A stretch of DNA of 64,000 nucleotides from Falciphora oryzae (GCA_000733355.1 JNVV01000069.1:119180-183179); one strand, 5' to 3'; shown: positions 9,835 to 22,422, counted from the first letter of the stretch. Notes: generated from the sequence alone by a model not told the origin. Translations and numbers: made by a program.

Positions 9835-12800
9835 ATGGCGCAACTCCCCGACCCGACTATAGACCTCGACTGGTCTGGCCACATTGGCGCCATCCACGAG
9901 ATCTTTGCTGCCAATACCCAGAAGTACCCGGACCGTGTCTGCGTCGTCGAGACCAAGTCCTCCGAGGGCCCCGAGAGGTCCTACACATATCGCCAGATCT
10001 TCGAGGCCTCCAATGTGCTGGCACACTACCTGCATGATGCTGGCGTTACGAATGGCGACATTGTCATGATCTGGGCCCATCGGTCTGTTGATCTGGTGGT
10101 TAGCATAATGGGCGTGCTGGTGAGTCTTATCCCAAATCTTTCCTTGCTCCACGTCTTCTCCGCTCTGGATGCTAATCGAGGCGCTCGCGACTCAAAAGGC
10201 ATCTGGCGCAACCTTCAGCGTCCTCGATCCGCTCTACCCTCCCGCAAGACAACAGATCTACCTCGAAGTGTCCGAGCCAACAGCGCTCGTCAACATCGCT
10301 CGTGCCACCGACGAGGCTGGCCCGCTCGCCCCCCTGGTCCGCAAGTACATCGACGAGGAGCTCAAGCTCAAGGCAGAGGTGCCCTCCCTCCGAATTGGCG
10401 ATGATGGCTTCCTCTCTGGTGGAGAGATCGATGGCAAGGACGTGTTCGCTAGCGTGCGCGACAAGGCATCCGCCCCGCCCGCAGACGTCCTGGTCGGCCC
10501 AGACTCGAACCCGACACTCAGTTTCACCTCGGGCTCCGAGGGCCGGCCCAAGGGCGTGCTGGGCCGCCACTACAGCCTCGCCAAGTACTTTTCCTGGATG
10601 GCAGAGACCTTTGGCTTGAGCGACCAGAGCCGCTTCACGTTGCTGTCGGGCATCGCGCACGACCCCGTCCAGCGCGACATCTTCACCCCTTTATTCCTTG
10701 GTGCCCAGCTCCTGGTGCCCTCCAAGGAGCACATCGCTCATGAGCGCTTGGCCGAGTGGTTCCGCGAGTTTGAGCCCACCGTGACGCATCTCACACCGGC
10801 CATGGGGCAGATCCTGGTTGGCGGCGCCTCTGCCGAATTCCCAGCCCTGCGGACCGCCTTCTTTGTCGGCGATGTGCTGACAGCACGCGACTGCCGTACC
10901 TTGCGGACGCTGGCGGTCAATGTGGACATCGTCAACATGTATGGTACCACCGAGACGAGCAGGGCGGTCAGCTACTACCGTGTCCCGAACCGCGCCGCGG
11001 ACCCGGATTTCCTGGAAAGGCTGGACAAGGACACCATTCCCGCCGGCAGGGGCATGCAGAATGTCCAGCTTCTAGTCGTCAACCGCGAGGACAGGACCAA
11101 GCTCTGCGGTGTTGGCGAGGTCGGCGAGATTTACGTCAGAGCGGCAGGTCTGGGCGAGGGCTACAAGGGAGATCCCGCCATGAACGAGCAGAAGTTCCTC
11201 AACAACTGGTTTGTCGACAACAGCAAGTGGGTCGAAGCAGACAAGCAGCACCCCAGTCAGGGCCAGCCATGGCGCAAGTACTACAAGGGCCCTCGCGACC
11301 GGCTGTACCGCACTGGAGACCTGGGCAAGTACCTCGAGTCCGGCGACGTCGAGTGCACTGGCCGCGCCGATGACCAGGTCAAGATCAGAGGCTTCCGCAT
11401 CGAGTTGAATGATATCGACAGCAACCTCAGCCAGAGCTCACTGATCCGCGACTGCAAGACGCTGGTGCGTCGTGATCGCAACGAGGAGCCCTCGCTGGTC
11501 AGCTATGTGGTGCCGGAACTGAAGGAGTGGCTCCTGTGGCTCAAGGCCCAGGGACACGAGGATGCCGAGGACGACCCGGGTGTCGAGTTCGGCCCAACCA
11601 GGGTCTTCTTCAAGAGGTTCAGGCGCTTGCAGACCGAGCTCCGCGACCACCTCAAGGGCCGCCTCCCAGCTTACGCCGTGCCGACCCTGTTCATCGTCCT
11701 GGAGAAGCTGCCCCTGAACCCTAACGGCAAGGTGGACAAGCCAAACCTGCCGTTCCCTGATATCGCGGAGCAGACGACCGAGGCTTCGGGCGAGGAGCTC
11801 AAGCGATGGGACTCGCTGAGCGAGACGGAGAGGCGCATAGCCGCCAAGTGGGCCTCGCTGATCCGAGGCCTCAACGCAAAGACTATCGCGCCCGAGCACG
11901 ACTTTTTCGACCTGGGTGGGCACAGTATCCTGGCGCAGCAGATGCTGCTTGATGTCCGCAAGGACACGGGTGCCAATGTGTCGATCAACACACTGTACGC
12001 GAACCCTACTCTTGCGGCCTTCAGCGCCCAGGTCGACAAGCAGCTTGGCTCGGGTGGTGCCGAGGGTGATGGCTCCGCAGCCGAATCCGAAGAGAACTCG
12101 TACGCCAAGGCACGCGACGATCTTGTGAAGAAGCTCCCTGCCCAGTACCGGACAGCCGACCCGGCCACCATCCGGGCCTCGTCTCGACCAACCGTCTTCC
12201 TGACGGGAGCGACGGGCTTCCTGGGCGCCTTCCTTATCCGCGACATCCTGCAGCGGACCAGCCGACAGGTCAGACTGATTGCGCATGTGCGGGCCAAGGA
12301 TGAGAAGGCGGCCACCGAGCGCCTGCGGCGTTCGCTGCAAGGCTACGGCCTCTGGAAGGACGAGTGGGCGTCACGTCTCTCCTGCGCCGTCGGAGATCTG
12401 TCCAAGCCCCAGCTGGGCATTGAGCAGTCGGTGTGGAGTCGGTTGGCGGCCGAGGTGGACGTCGTGATACACAACGGCGCCACGGTGCACTGGGTGCGGC
12501 GCTGGCAGGACATGCTCGCGGCCAACGTCACCTCGACGGTGGACGCGATGCGGCTGTGCAACGAGGGCAAGCCCAAGCTCTTCACATACGTGAGCTCGAC
12601 CAGCGTGCTGGACAACGAGCACTATGTGCGCCTGTCAGAGAGGCAGCTCAGCACGGGCCAGGGCGCGGTGCCGGAGTCGGACGATCTCGAAGGAAGCGCG
12701 ACGGGCCTGTCGACGGGCTACGGCCAAACCAAGTGGATGTCGGAGCAGCTGGTGCGAGAGGCCGGCAGGAGGGGCCTGAGGGGCTCGGTTGTGAGGCCGG

Positions 12801-13465
12801 GCTACATCCTGGGCGACAGCGAGTCGGGATGCTGCAACACGGACGACTTCCTGATCCGGTTCCTCAAGGGCTGCATCCAGCTGGGGTCGCGCCCGCGCAT
12901 CATCAACACGGTCAACTCGGTGCCCGTTAACCACGTGGCGCGCGTCGTGGCGGCCGCGGCGCTCAACCCGCTCCCCGGCGGCGTCAACGTGGTGCACGTG
13001 ACGGGCCACCCGCGCCTCCGGATGAGCGAGTACCTGTCGCTGCTCGAGTATTACGGCTACCGTGTGCCCGAGGTCGGGTACGGGTCGTGGAAGGAGGAGC
13101 TGGAGCGGTACGTGTCGGCGGGCGGCGGCGTCGAGCGTGATCAGGAGCAGCACGCCCTTCTGCCGCTCTTCCACCTGTGCATCTCGGACCTGCCCGCCAA
13201 CACAAAGGCCCCCGAGCTCGACGACGAGAACGCCGTCACGGTCCTCAAGGCCGACGCCGAGAACTGGACGGGCATCGACGAGAGCGCGGGATACGGCATT
13301 GGGCGCGAGGACGTCGGCCGCTACCTGCGCTACCTCGCCACGGTCAAGTTCCTGCCCTGGCCGTCTGGGAAGGGCCGCCCGCTGCCCGAGATCAGCTTCA
13401 ACGCCGAGGAGGCGCTGTCGTCGGGCGCCGCGGTCGTTGGTGGGAGAGGTGGCGTTTCCCAGTAG
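9835..13465 (+). CDS. lys2: L-2-aminoadipate reductase (lysine biosynthesis)
   Basis: Two exons, 9835-10119 and 10199-13465, join in phase 0 across a 79-nt GTGAGT...AAAAG intron and give 1183 aa, the usual Lys2 length. The adenylation domain carries the A3 core SFTSGSEGRPKG near residue 200 and YRTGDLGKY near 465. A carrier domain follows with FDLGGHSILAQQ (phosphopantetheine serine) near 665. The C-terminal thioester reductase has the NADPH loop FLTGATGFLGAF near 760 and a catalytic pair in YGQTKWMSE near 935. The enzyme adenylates alpha-aminoadipate, loads it on its own carrier serine and releases it reductively as the semialdehyde, the middle step of fungal lysine synthesis in the cytosol. 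It needs a separate phosphopantetheinyl transferase, not found in this window. No defects seen. Confidence 0.97.
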
Positions 13466-13779
13466 AAGGTGGCCTGAGTGTTTTTGGCCTTTTGAGTTGC
13501 GGCTTCTTTTTTTTTTCCCGGCAGATACCGATGGCGTTCATGGGCCAAGAATAGCGTTTTGTTTGTTTGTTTTTACCAAACTTAAAAAGGGGTAAAGCCA
13601 AAAAGAGATAGAGTGGGAAGCTACTTTTTGGACGGACAATTCGAAAAGAAAAGCCTGTTTGAGATGTAACGCGAATCCATCCACACAATTGACAGCAGCA
13701 TGGACCGTGCAGCGGTGCAGCCGATCGCAGCACAAGTAATGGCTTCAATTCTTGCGCACCCATGTCATTAGGTACCTGG
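13466..13779. other. lys2 3' flank
   Basis: Noncoding sequence after the lys2 stop, with T-rich tracts near 13.51 and 13.56 kb that suit a 3' untranslated region. No poly-A signal could be assigned with confidence. Confidence 0.4.
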
Positions 13780-14110
13780 ATCTGTCAATGCGGATATGGG
13801 CGATAGGGAGATGAATGGGCGACAGACTCGGAGCGTCAGACCCGGTGCTGTGTCAGCGTAACAATACCATGCACCACGTCGGCGTGGTTCTGCAGGTGCA
13901 TGATGCATGATCTGCTCGCCGTCGATCAAGGGCTCGAGGTGGGAGCGTTTGAAATGCCGGTTGAGGGCGCCCCGGCCTCGGAATGTCCTGGTGAGGGTGG
14001 CCATGTTGGGGGTCGTCGGGGAACAGCCTGAGGGCCCCTGGCGACGCATAGGAAGCAGCGAGGAACCTGGCCGCGGCCGGCCTGACGGAAGGTCGAGTCC
14101 CTGAAGCTCC
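13780..14110 (-). pseudogene. Relic of a DUF3435-type C-terminal zinc finger
   Basis: Minus-strand readings give CFLCVA near the start, then LTRTFRGRGALNRHFKRSHL followed by PLIDGEQIMHH, and after a frame change NHADVVHGIVTLTQH. This matches, in order, the C-x2-C ... RHFKR.HL ... NHA..HG tail known from many fungal DUF3435 proteins. No recombinase core was found beside it, and the segment changes frame at least once. It is probably a fragment left by an old DUF3435 insertion. Identification rests on recognising the pattern, not on a search. Confidence 0.45.
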
Positions 14111-14814
14111 GGGCTCGCTCAAACAGGAACAGGGTTAAGCCAAATCTCTGGCGGGGGGCCCTCTGGCTGGGCGGCATCGAGGACCTTGGTTGGGAGGGGT
14201 TCCTCGACGTCACAATAGGCAGCGATGGCTCGGATGGCGGCAGCCCGTCTCTTGAACTGAGCGGCTGGGCCGTTGAATCAGGGGTGCTTCCAATGCATCG
14301 AGCATCCTCTGCTGAGCTGGGCACAAGATACAGCGCGAGGAATGGGATTCGGTGTTGGACGTTGGGTCTTTCGTGTTCGAGGAAAAGAAGCCTCGTCCCG
14401 TTGCTTGGCGCGTACGTGCCGTCTCTGCCGGCCCCGGCTAAAGAGAGCGTTTACAGATCGCCCACCGTAGCCCGCCGAGTCCAACGGCCGCCCCGTTCAT
14501 ACGTGGCTCGCTTCGTGACCTAGTCTGGTTGGGAAGCGAAGTTGGAACCGACGAGATGGATCGGACCGCCAGAAGAACGGAATCAGGAACTCGTTGCTGT
14601 TGCGGAGGAGAAGCCTGGAACAAACTACAGGTAAGTTGCGCTTGGTTATGTGAAGCTCCAGCTACGCGCAGATGGGGTATCGTAGCGGCTAGACCGCAGA
14701 AAGGAACACAAGCAGGAGCCAAAAGTGCACACGTGGGCCGAACCGGGGAGCCCAGTGGGAAACCCTGCTCTGTGCATCGTATCCAAAAACCGTCGATTCA
14801 TGGTCCACGGCCGC
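14111..14814. other. Intergenic spacer between lys2 and the glutamine-synthetase-family gene
   Basis: Short overlapping ORFs on both strands show no recognisable protein. The two flanking genes converge on this spacer. Confidence 0.5.
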
Positions 14815-16493
14815 TCAAACCGTTTCTATATACCTCTTCATCTCCCAGTCCGTCACGGCCTCATCCCACTGCCGAATCTCATGGTCCCTGGTGCCGCCGT
14901 AGTGGTCGACGAATTCGTCCCCAAAGACCTCGCGCGCGATGCTGCCGGTCCTCGTGAAGCGGTCGTTCGCCTCGCGCAGGCTGCGGGCCAGGCGGATGCC
15001 CATGTCGGTGGCGCCACCGACCTCCTCACCCCTGCCGAGAGGTGGGCAGGGGATCTCGAGCCGCTTCTCGACGCCGCGGAAGCCGAGGGCCAGGATCGCG
15101 GACAGCACAAAGTAAGGATTCGCGTCGGCGCCTGGCACGCGGACCTCGAAGCGCGTGGCGCCCGGCTTGGAGGTGGGCGGGGCGATGAGGCGGATCGAGG
15201 CAGCGCGGTGCTCGAGGCCCCACGACACCGTGACGGGAGCCCAGAAGTTTTCGACCAGACGCTTGTAGCTGTTGATCGTCGGCGCCACCAGTGTCATGAC
15301 GTCTGGGAGGCCCTCGAGGATGCCCGCTAGGAAGTGACGTCCCATGTCGGAGAGGTGCTCAATGTCGGCCCAGCGCGCGCTCTTGTCGGGGGTCTCGCGG
15401 TAGAAGAGGTTCTTGCCCGTCGCCTGGTCGATGATGGAGACGTGCATGTGTCCGCTGTTGCCCGGCAGGCCCTGCTTCGGCTTGGCCATGAAGCAGGGGG
15501 TGATGCCGTACTTTGTCGCGACCGACTTTACGGCGTACCTAGAAGACGAGGAGAGTTTGTCAGTTGAGAGACGTGGGGAAAGTAAAGGAGGTCTGCCGTA
15601 AGGCTCTCAGGGCTTCACCCTTCTAGTAGCCACTTACTTGAACAGGCTCGCCCGGTCAGCCATGCCCCTTATTTCACCAAATTCGAGGGCAGCCTCGAAC
15701 ACGCCGGGTCCGCTCTCAGTGTGCCAGCCCTCGATGTTGCAGTCGAACTTCTCGCATGTGTCAAAGACATCATAGAAGTAGTCCTGATTGTGTACGGTGC
15801 GCGTGAGGCTGTAGCCAAACATGCCCTCGGTCAGGGAAGGGAGAGAATGGGGCGGGTTCTCGCGGAGGTAGGCGGCCGTTGAGGGGTTCTCGGCAGTGTT
15901 CGTGGGAGCGGATGGTGTCCTAAACTGGTAGAACTCGTACTCGGCTGTTTGCGAATGGGCGCACGAAAGGACAGGATATTGGGTTGTTAGTGACGGGTGT
16001 GAGGCGGACGGAGCAGAAACAAGGAAGGAAGTTGCTAACCCCCCGCCATCGCACCAAAACCCTTCTCCTGGAACTTGGCCAGCTGGGTGCTCAGCAGGCC
16101 CCTGGGACAGGCGCTCACGGGCTCCTTGGTGTCGGGGTCGAAAAAGCTGACGAGGAAGAAGGGCACGTCGTTCTCCCAGGGGATGCGGCGGAAGCTCTGG
16201 AGGTCGGGGACGGCGATGATGTCGCGGTAGCCGTTTTCGGCGTTGCTGATCTTGAGCTCCTGGAAGTAGGTGGCGTCGTGCATGTCCCAGCCGAAGATGA
16301 CGGAGCAGAAGCCGAAGCCGTCCTTGGCGATGGAGAGGAACTTCTTCTTGGACACGAGCTTGCCGCGCAGAATGCCGTCCACGTCCACGCCCGCCATCTT
16401 GACCCGCGTGTCGTCGGCCAGAAGCGCCGGGAGCGACTCGACCGTGATCTGCCCGGGCCCTGCGGCCTTTGCGCCAGGTGCCTCGGATGCCAT
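14815..16493 (-). CDS. Glutamine synthetase family ligase (GS-I/FluG-like)
   Basis: Three exons read on the minus strand, 16493-16040, 15944-15638 and 15538-14815, separated by introns of 95 and 99 nt (donors GTTAGC and GTAAGT). The product is 494 aa. Exon 1 holds the beta-grasp part (VDVDGILRGKLVSKKKF, FGWDMHDATYF). Exon 2 gives IEGWHTESGPGVFEAAL and exon 3 KPKQGLPGNSGHMHVSI, ANPYFVLSAILALG and a terminal WEMKRYIETV. These are the metal- and nucleotide-binding blocks of the GS catalytic barrel. The family joins ammonia or an amine to the gamma-carboxyl of glutamate at the cost of ATP. The GS-I-like form and the lack of an N-terminal amidohydrolase argue against both ordinary fungal GS-II and full-length FluG. 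The amine acceptor cannot be told from sequence. Confidence 0.85.
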
Positions 16494-17904
16494 GGCTCGC
16501 TTGCTGGCTTGCTCGCTGACCTGCTTGCTTGTTCGGCTTTGCGGCTACGAGGTCGGGCAAGCCAATGGCTCGGCTCGTCTAGGTGAATAGTAGGTGCAAG
16601 GCTTGGTCAACGAGAAGCTCAATTCGTCGTCTGTCCGATTCGTCTTCTCGCTGGGCTTGCTCTACTATAGTGTGGGAGCCAGGGCGACGTCGGACAGGGG
16701 ATGGAATCGCACTCCCTGCGACACAAGGGCGGGCAGGACGAGGGGTGGTTGTCTCGAGAATCGGGGTCATGTGGGGTACGTATTCACGTATTCTATGCTG
16801 ATAAGGGCAACCAACACAGCTGACGTCAGTGATGGCAAGCGGAGGCTGACTCGCGCTATACGCAGGACGGAACAGCGCTGAATACGATGTCTGAAAATAC
16901 GCTCAGGGTCGAATGCGGCTGCCGAGGTTCGAGGCGTTCGCCAACAATGACATTTCATCAAGGAGGTCCATCCGAGGCATCTCTATCTGGGTGTGGCCGC
17001 CAGGCCCTCGGTAGATTCCGAGATAGGAACCGTCCATGGAGATGCAGTCTTTCCGTCGCGGCCAAGATTCCCGACGGAAATCGTGGAGACGCGCCCCCAG
17101 ATCTGGTGAGGGGCAGAGTGGCGCTGGGCCCTCAGCTGGGTTCACACGACCTTGCGCGGAAGATAGCGACCAGGTGCCAGCTCTGCGTCTTTCATGTTGT
17201 TGTGTCATCAAATCGCTTTATAGGTGGTCTCCTCACCTCACATTTGCCGCCCGCCTTGTTCGCTTGGCTGTTGTTTGAGAGCAGTCTCAACACGCAGATA
17301 CCAGGCGAAGTATCCAAGCCAGTAGCTGAGCAATTGCTCGTCCCGCTCTCGCTTCTTAGGCCTGGCTTGGCGGAACTTTCGTCAGATAGAGAACATACTT
17401 GTATTTGGGACACCATTATCAGATACGGCCTAAGCTCCTAAAGATAAATCCCTTACCCACCTTCCTTCCTTGTTCCCGCTCTTTCCAGCCCACCATGGGG
17501 CTAATTGGAGCGGAAGTTGCCCCGCGGCCTATCCCAGACCGAGGGACCGTTGTCGGACCTTCATCGAGCTTGTGTAGCGTCGCGTGCCTGGCCGTGGGAA
17601 CCGAATGATAGCGGCTCAGGTGCTGCGTGCTCCCTGAGTCACAGTCAGACATCGCGACATTCCCCCTTCTGCCCCGCGTTGCTCCACGTCTGCTGAGCCC
17701 GACCAGATCGAGATATTTTGAATCTCTCTCTCTTGTTGTCCATCTGCTGCCCAAGGTCTCAAGTCTACCATATAAATATTGTCCGTTTTGTTGGCCTTGT
17801 CCAGGCTCTCCCATTTCACTTTCTTGTGGTAGTACTCCTCCGCCTCGAGCTGACAGATATCTGAATTCTAGTCGCCCTCCTCGATACCCCTACGTAAATT
17901 CAAG
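16494..17904. other. Divergent intergenic region between the GS-family gene and the SDR gene
   Basis: Holds the upstream regions of both flanking genes. No conserved ORF, RNA gene or repeat was recognised. A pyrimidine-rich tract occurs shortly before the SDR start. Confidence 0.5.
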
Positions 17905-18897
17905 ATGGGCAGGCTCGCTGGCAAGAACGCCATCATCACCGGCGCAGCCGGGTATGTTGCCGTCGGCGCCGACTGATAGAAAACCCCGCGCCCGCACGAT
18001 GAGCATGACTGGCTGACAGACGCCTCCCGATAGCGGCATCGGTCTCGAGACCACCATCCTGTTCGCCAAGGAGGGAGCTCGGGTCCTGATGGCCGACATC
18101 TCCCCCGAGGCCCTTAGCAAGGCGCAAGCAAAGGTCCTGTCTCTGGTGCCGGGCGCCAAGGTCGAGACGGTGGTGAGTACACGCCCTCGACGCCGCGCAA
18201 ACAAATGCAACACCGCTCTGACATCTTCAAACCCCCCGCCCAGAAATGCGACGTCTCCAAGGAAGCCGAGGTCAAGGCTATGGTCGAGAGCCTGGACTCT
18301 TGGGGCGGGCTCGACGTCATGTTCAACAACGCCGGCATCATGCACGCTGACGACGCCGACGCCGTCGACACCCCCGAGGCAATCTGGGACCTGACACAGA
18401 ACATCAACGTCAAAGGCGTTTGGTTCGGCAGCAAGCACGCAGTCCTGGCGCTGAGACGGCACAAAAAGGCCAAGGGCTCCATCATCAACACGGCGTCGGT
18501 TGTGGCCCTTGTGGGCGCAGCAACGCCGCAGTTGGCCTACACGGCGTCCAAGGGCGCGGTGCTGGCGCTGACGCGCGAGCTGGCCATTGTGCACGCGCGC
18601 GAGGGGTTCCGGTTCAACAACCTGTGCCCGGCGCCGCTCAACACGCCGCTGCTGCAGGACTGGCTCGGCGACGACAAGGCCAAGCGCCAGCGCCGCGAGA
18701 TCCACTTCCCCACCGGCCGCTTCGGCGAGGCTGTCGAGCAGGCCCAGGCCGTGCTGTTCCTGGCCAGCGACGAGAGCTCCTTCGTCAACGGCCACGACTT
18801 TGTGGTGGACGGCGGCATGACCAAGGCCTATGTCACGCCCGAGGGCCCGCCGCTGGCGGCGCCGAGCAACAACGCGAGCAAGCAGTCGCTGGATTAA
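17905..18897 (+). CDS. Short-chain dehydrogenase/reductase (classical SDR)
   Basis: Three exons, 17905-17951, 18034-18172 and 18244-18897, give 279 aa after removal of introns of 82 nt (GTATGT...GATAG) and 71 nt (GTGAGT...CCCAG). The first junction rebuilds the cofactor loop TGAAGGIGLE. Other SDR landmarks are NNAGIM, INTASVVAL with the catalytic Ser, YTASKGAVLALTREL with the Tyr and Lys, and DESSFVNGHDFVVDGGMTKA near the C-terminus. The protein is a cytosolic NAD(P)-dependent oxidoreductase of about the standard length. The substrate cannot be assigned. No pathway neighbour is adjacent. Confidence 0.92.
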
Positions 18898-21800
18898 GGG
18901 AGGACTGATAGGGAGCGCGAAGCGTCTGCGCAGCGTGGATACCTGCGAGCCGGAGAGATGAACACCTACCTGGACGGGGATACCGGAATGGGTGAGCGAG
19001 GGGCCATGTACCTACAGGATAGGATCTACAGGTTGGAGGACGTTAATCACCTGCCCTATTCCAAGGCTGAGCCTCTCCCTACCTATGCTTGGGATCCCAT
19101 CTCCATTCGTACCCGTCAAGACCACCACGCAATCTTGGCCAAATGCATGCGCAATGGGGGGAGCCGTTTGAAGCTCAACACGCATTTATCCATCAGCAAT
19201 GGTCAGGCAACGAAATCGACAGGCCGGTGCATGTCGCGGGCGCTGAGGCTCGTGCTTAGGTGGGCTCATTACGGTCGCGCAGGCTTGGGTGGGCACGTAC
19301 CCAAAAGTTATCTAGTGGGTGGCACAATCGGTTTGGCACTTGCGCGGGAGCAGGTACTTGTCGCTTGCGACCATGAGTTGATCGGCACTTGGGAGGCCAA
19401 AGGGGAACGTTGCCCGTTTCTCATTTTTGCGCCCATCACAATGCCCCTCAATAACACAAGCTGCATTCACTATTCACTCTGTCTGTCGCGACCGATCGAC
19501 TCGGACCTCACGCAGAGGCAACATCAGGTACGTTGCAGCATTCCTGGAGCTGGCAGGAGACTGTTTCAAGCCTGAGTCGAGGCCGGGGGAGGTGGGCCCA
19601 AGGAGAGTCCGCCCAAGGTTCGTGAGAACTGGGGTTGGGGCAGGTGGCCCAAGTTGAACTCTCGGCAGGAGATGCAACATCAGGGACCGACACCACTTTT
19701 TGCCGCAAAGGGTAGGGGGATCTTCGCGCCGTTGTGGCCGCTGCACGTGGCGTATCTGGTCCAGAGATGGACTACCGCTGGGAAGCGCATGACCAGGATC
19801 GGAAGAACTTGGGTACACTACCATGTCCGCCAAAAAAAAGCTGGGTCGTAAAAAGTTCTCCCACAATGCAGCTGCAACAACACAGAACAATAGGGTCCAG
19901 ATAGAATAAAATTGAAAGACAGAAAAAAAAAAAAAACTGTAGTTTGCTTTTATAAATAAGTTTTCTTCTTCGTAAAATGAGCTGTTTTGCTTGAGATATG
20001 GTCGATTGAAGTCGCGAGGTTGTGCAGTGAAGGGAAGAACAGGGGTAGAATTGCTATTTCACGACCCAACTTTTTTTTTGGCGGACGTGACTACGTATGG
20101 CGGGCGGGCAGGGATGGATGAGCCGGGTCGCAGCAATCTACCAACGTTGCAAACAATTGGGGTATCAAAGTATTAAGGAGGTGGTGCCAGTCCGCCTGAC
20201 GGGACTATCCTGACGTCCAAACAGAAAGTCAAAAGTCTATATAGGCCAAGCATGACATGCCCGGGGCACTTCGTTGCGTTCGAAGACGGGGTCTCGGACC
20301 TTTCCATGCTGGCAGCAAGGCGTCGAGCAGTCCGAAGTGGCCGGCCCAGATCGGATTCTCCGTCATCTCGGCGGAGCGGGAATCAGGCTAAAAGGGCGGG
20401 TGCCATCAGTTTAGGGGTGCAATCAAATCAATCATGTCTTGGCTATGGCCGCATGCCACCACCAAACGCCAACTGTTGGAAGAAAATTGCGAATGAATGC
20501 TTAACTGATTGCCATCTACGATATTGCTCCGTATCGCGGATTTTGTCTTCTCGGGGCGACACGGCCTTGGACTGCCTACCCCTGGTCGACCCCCGCCGGC
20601 CAGGGAAAATCGCGGAGAGTCAAGGGTCCTCTGGTGATGGGAGGACATCAAAGCATTTCCTATCCAGATCCATGCAGCATCGGCGAATGTGCTCCCCCCG
20701 CCTCCCTGTTCCCATGCTGCTGTTCCTGGGTGCACGGAGCCTGGTGGGCGGACAAACAGGAATGTCCAAAACAAGATATCTCGGGCCTGTCTTGCCCAGG
20801 CGTGACACCAACAGCATCGGTAGACACCCAATGTCCGCCTTGGTGTACCGAACGGGGTTACGGTCCTGTGGGATCTGCTGTGCCCCCCGCGGGTCTGTTG
20901 TTCGGCGTCTACGGCGAGGATGGCGGCGGCCATGACAAGAAAGACAAAGGACGGCGTGTGGGACTCGCTTACGCATGACGGGATCGTCCCAAGGGCAAAG
21001 CACTGTCGTTGGCAATAAACTCGGCAGAGCTCTGCCTTTCTTGGTTTAATTTTAGTTGAAAAGCAGTCGACTGTGCCGGGCGCGCGCAGCATCCATCCAC
21101 CACATCAGCAAATGAGATGGCCGCACCGGGTACGAGACGAGCGCTGACGGGGAGCTGGCGGGAGGGCACGGCTCCACGGGTAGCACGGGTGCACAGTCAG
21201 AGGGCCCAGAGAGAGTGCCGTGTCAGCACAGCCCACGTCGTGCTGCAGACAGCAGCCACCATCATGCATGCACATGGTCATCAAGGATCCTTTCTCGTCG
21301 GTGTGTCGGTTGGCAGAAGCCTCCCGAGTAGGTTCAATAGCCCCTGTCGGTGTGAGGCAGAGCGAAAGCAACAATGGTGCCTGCCACGCTGCACGTACTA
21401 CGTAGGCAGCCATCAACCGCAAGGAGGGGGGAAAGGACGAAAACACGTGCAGTGGAGTTCGTCTGCGGTGAGGACGTCAAGGGCTGACCAAGGGCTACTG
21501 AGGAAAATCAAAGGAAGGAAGCTGGAGGCGGTCGAATACTACGTGCGCACGAGAACACGCACCCAAATCTCCACACAGCGGTAAAGCTTGCAGACGCGCG
21601 ATATTGGCCTGGTTCTTGTCTGGGGCTGGCAATATGCGCAAAAGAGCTAGAAACATCTGTGCTACTCAGTCCGTCCGTTCGGAGGGGAGGCTGGCTGGCA
21701 TCGCTGGGGACCTCCTGTCCCACTTTCCCCCTTGCTCCCTGCATCGGGCGGTTTCGTTTCGACCCATCAAAGACGCAAGAAGGAAAAGGAGAAATATTTT

Positions 21801-22005
21801 AGCCCGTTTTGGTCTACCTCCCTGGTCCTCCGCTCCAAGAGAGTCCCCACCGGCCGCGCTTCAGCCATCAGCCAGCCGCCACCAGGCGCTTTTAATATGG
21901 GGGCGACACAGACTCGGCCCACTCGCCGAGGGCCCCGGTTCGAACTCCAGGGGGCAAGGGCAGCAGGTGCCTGAGGCAGAAAGCCTGCCGTCGAATTCCA
22001 GAGGA
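18898..22005. other. Long intergenic region between the SDR gene and hacA
   Basis: About 3.1 kb without a supportable gene. ORFs here are short, overlap on both strands and have no recognisable motif. It contains the MITE-like hairpin listed separately and presumably the hacA promoter at its right end. Confidence 0.5.
19815..20096. mobile_element. Degenerate MITE-like element with inverted ends
   Basis: The left end contains TGTCCGCCAAAAAAAAGCTG followed by GGTCGT. The right end carries the reverse complement of a near-identical sequence, ACGACCCAACTTTTTTTTTG then GCGGACGTGACTACGTA. The arms are about 40 bp with several mismatches around an AT-rich centre containing a 14-A run. No ORF lies inside. 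This fits a small non-autonomous DNA transposon with TA-like borders; exact ends are uncertain. Confidence 0.5.
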
Positions 22006-22029
22006 ATGGACGATCTGTCCTCAACATAA
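22006..22029 (+). promoter_or_regulatory. Possible upstream ORF in the hacA leader
   Basis: ATG at 22006 is followed by seven codons and TAA. Fungal hac1/hacA leaders often carry upstream ORFs that hold back translation of the uninduced mRNA. Whether the transcript starts early enough to include this one is unknown. Confidence 0.25.
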
Positions 22030-22231
22030 AGGCCGCGCTCCCCTCAGACACCCACGCCTCCCAACACCTCCCAGAAAGACCCAACAGCCAGGTGGCCTCT
22101 TTCATCCACGCACTTCTCCACACTTGCTCTCCTTATTGCGGCTAGCCTTTTGTCACCGCGGCTTTACTTCCGGCTCTGCAGTTGACTCATTAATTTGGAC
22201 CTGAGCTAAAACTGGTGACGACACCACCGCC

Positions 22232-22246
22232 ATGCCTCGCCGTTAG
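22232..22246 (+). promoter_or_regulatory. Short upstream ORF in the hacA leader
   Basis: ATG CCT CGC CGT TAG, 177 bp before the hacA start codon. Its small size and closeness fit the known arrangement in which an alternative transcription start under ER stress skips the upstream ORF. This is inference from position. Confidence 0.35.
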
Positions 22247-22422
22247 TCACCTCCTCGGCAAGAGCACATATTTGTATCCAGGGAACTAGGACGGCGCCCT
22301 CGACTGCATCTTGCCACTCGCCTGCTCTTGCAACTCCGCGCACACATCACGGCCCCGCGGTGAAGACGTACACACACACAAAGACCTCCTCTTTCCAGCC
22401 TGCCAAAAGTCCACCACCAAAG

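Noticed and set aside
10169..10198. Upstream start for the large lys2 exon at 10169
   Set aside because: These bases belong to the 79-nt intron; splicing 10119 to 10199 joins the conserved MGVL and GATFSVLDP segments in phase.
11438..12340. Long minus-strand ORF opposite lys2
   Set aside because: Antisense opening produced by GC-rich codons; the plus strand carries an unmistakable Lys2.
21105..21446. 113-aa minus-strand ORF in the hacA upstream region
   Set aside because: No motif, and it overlaps a longer plus-strand ORF of equally random composition.
21930..21960. GGTTCGAACTCC resembling a tRNA T-loop
   Set aside because: No D-arm, anticodon arm or pairing acceptor stem around it on the plus strand.
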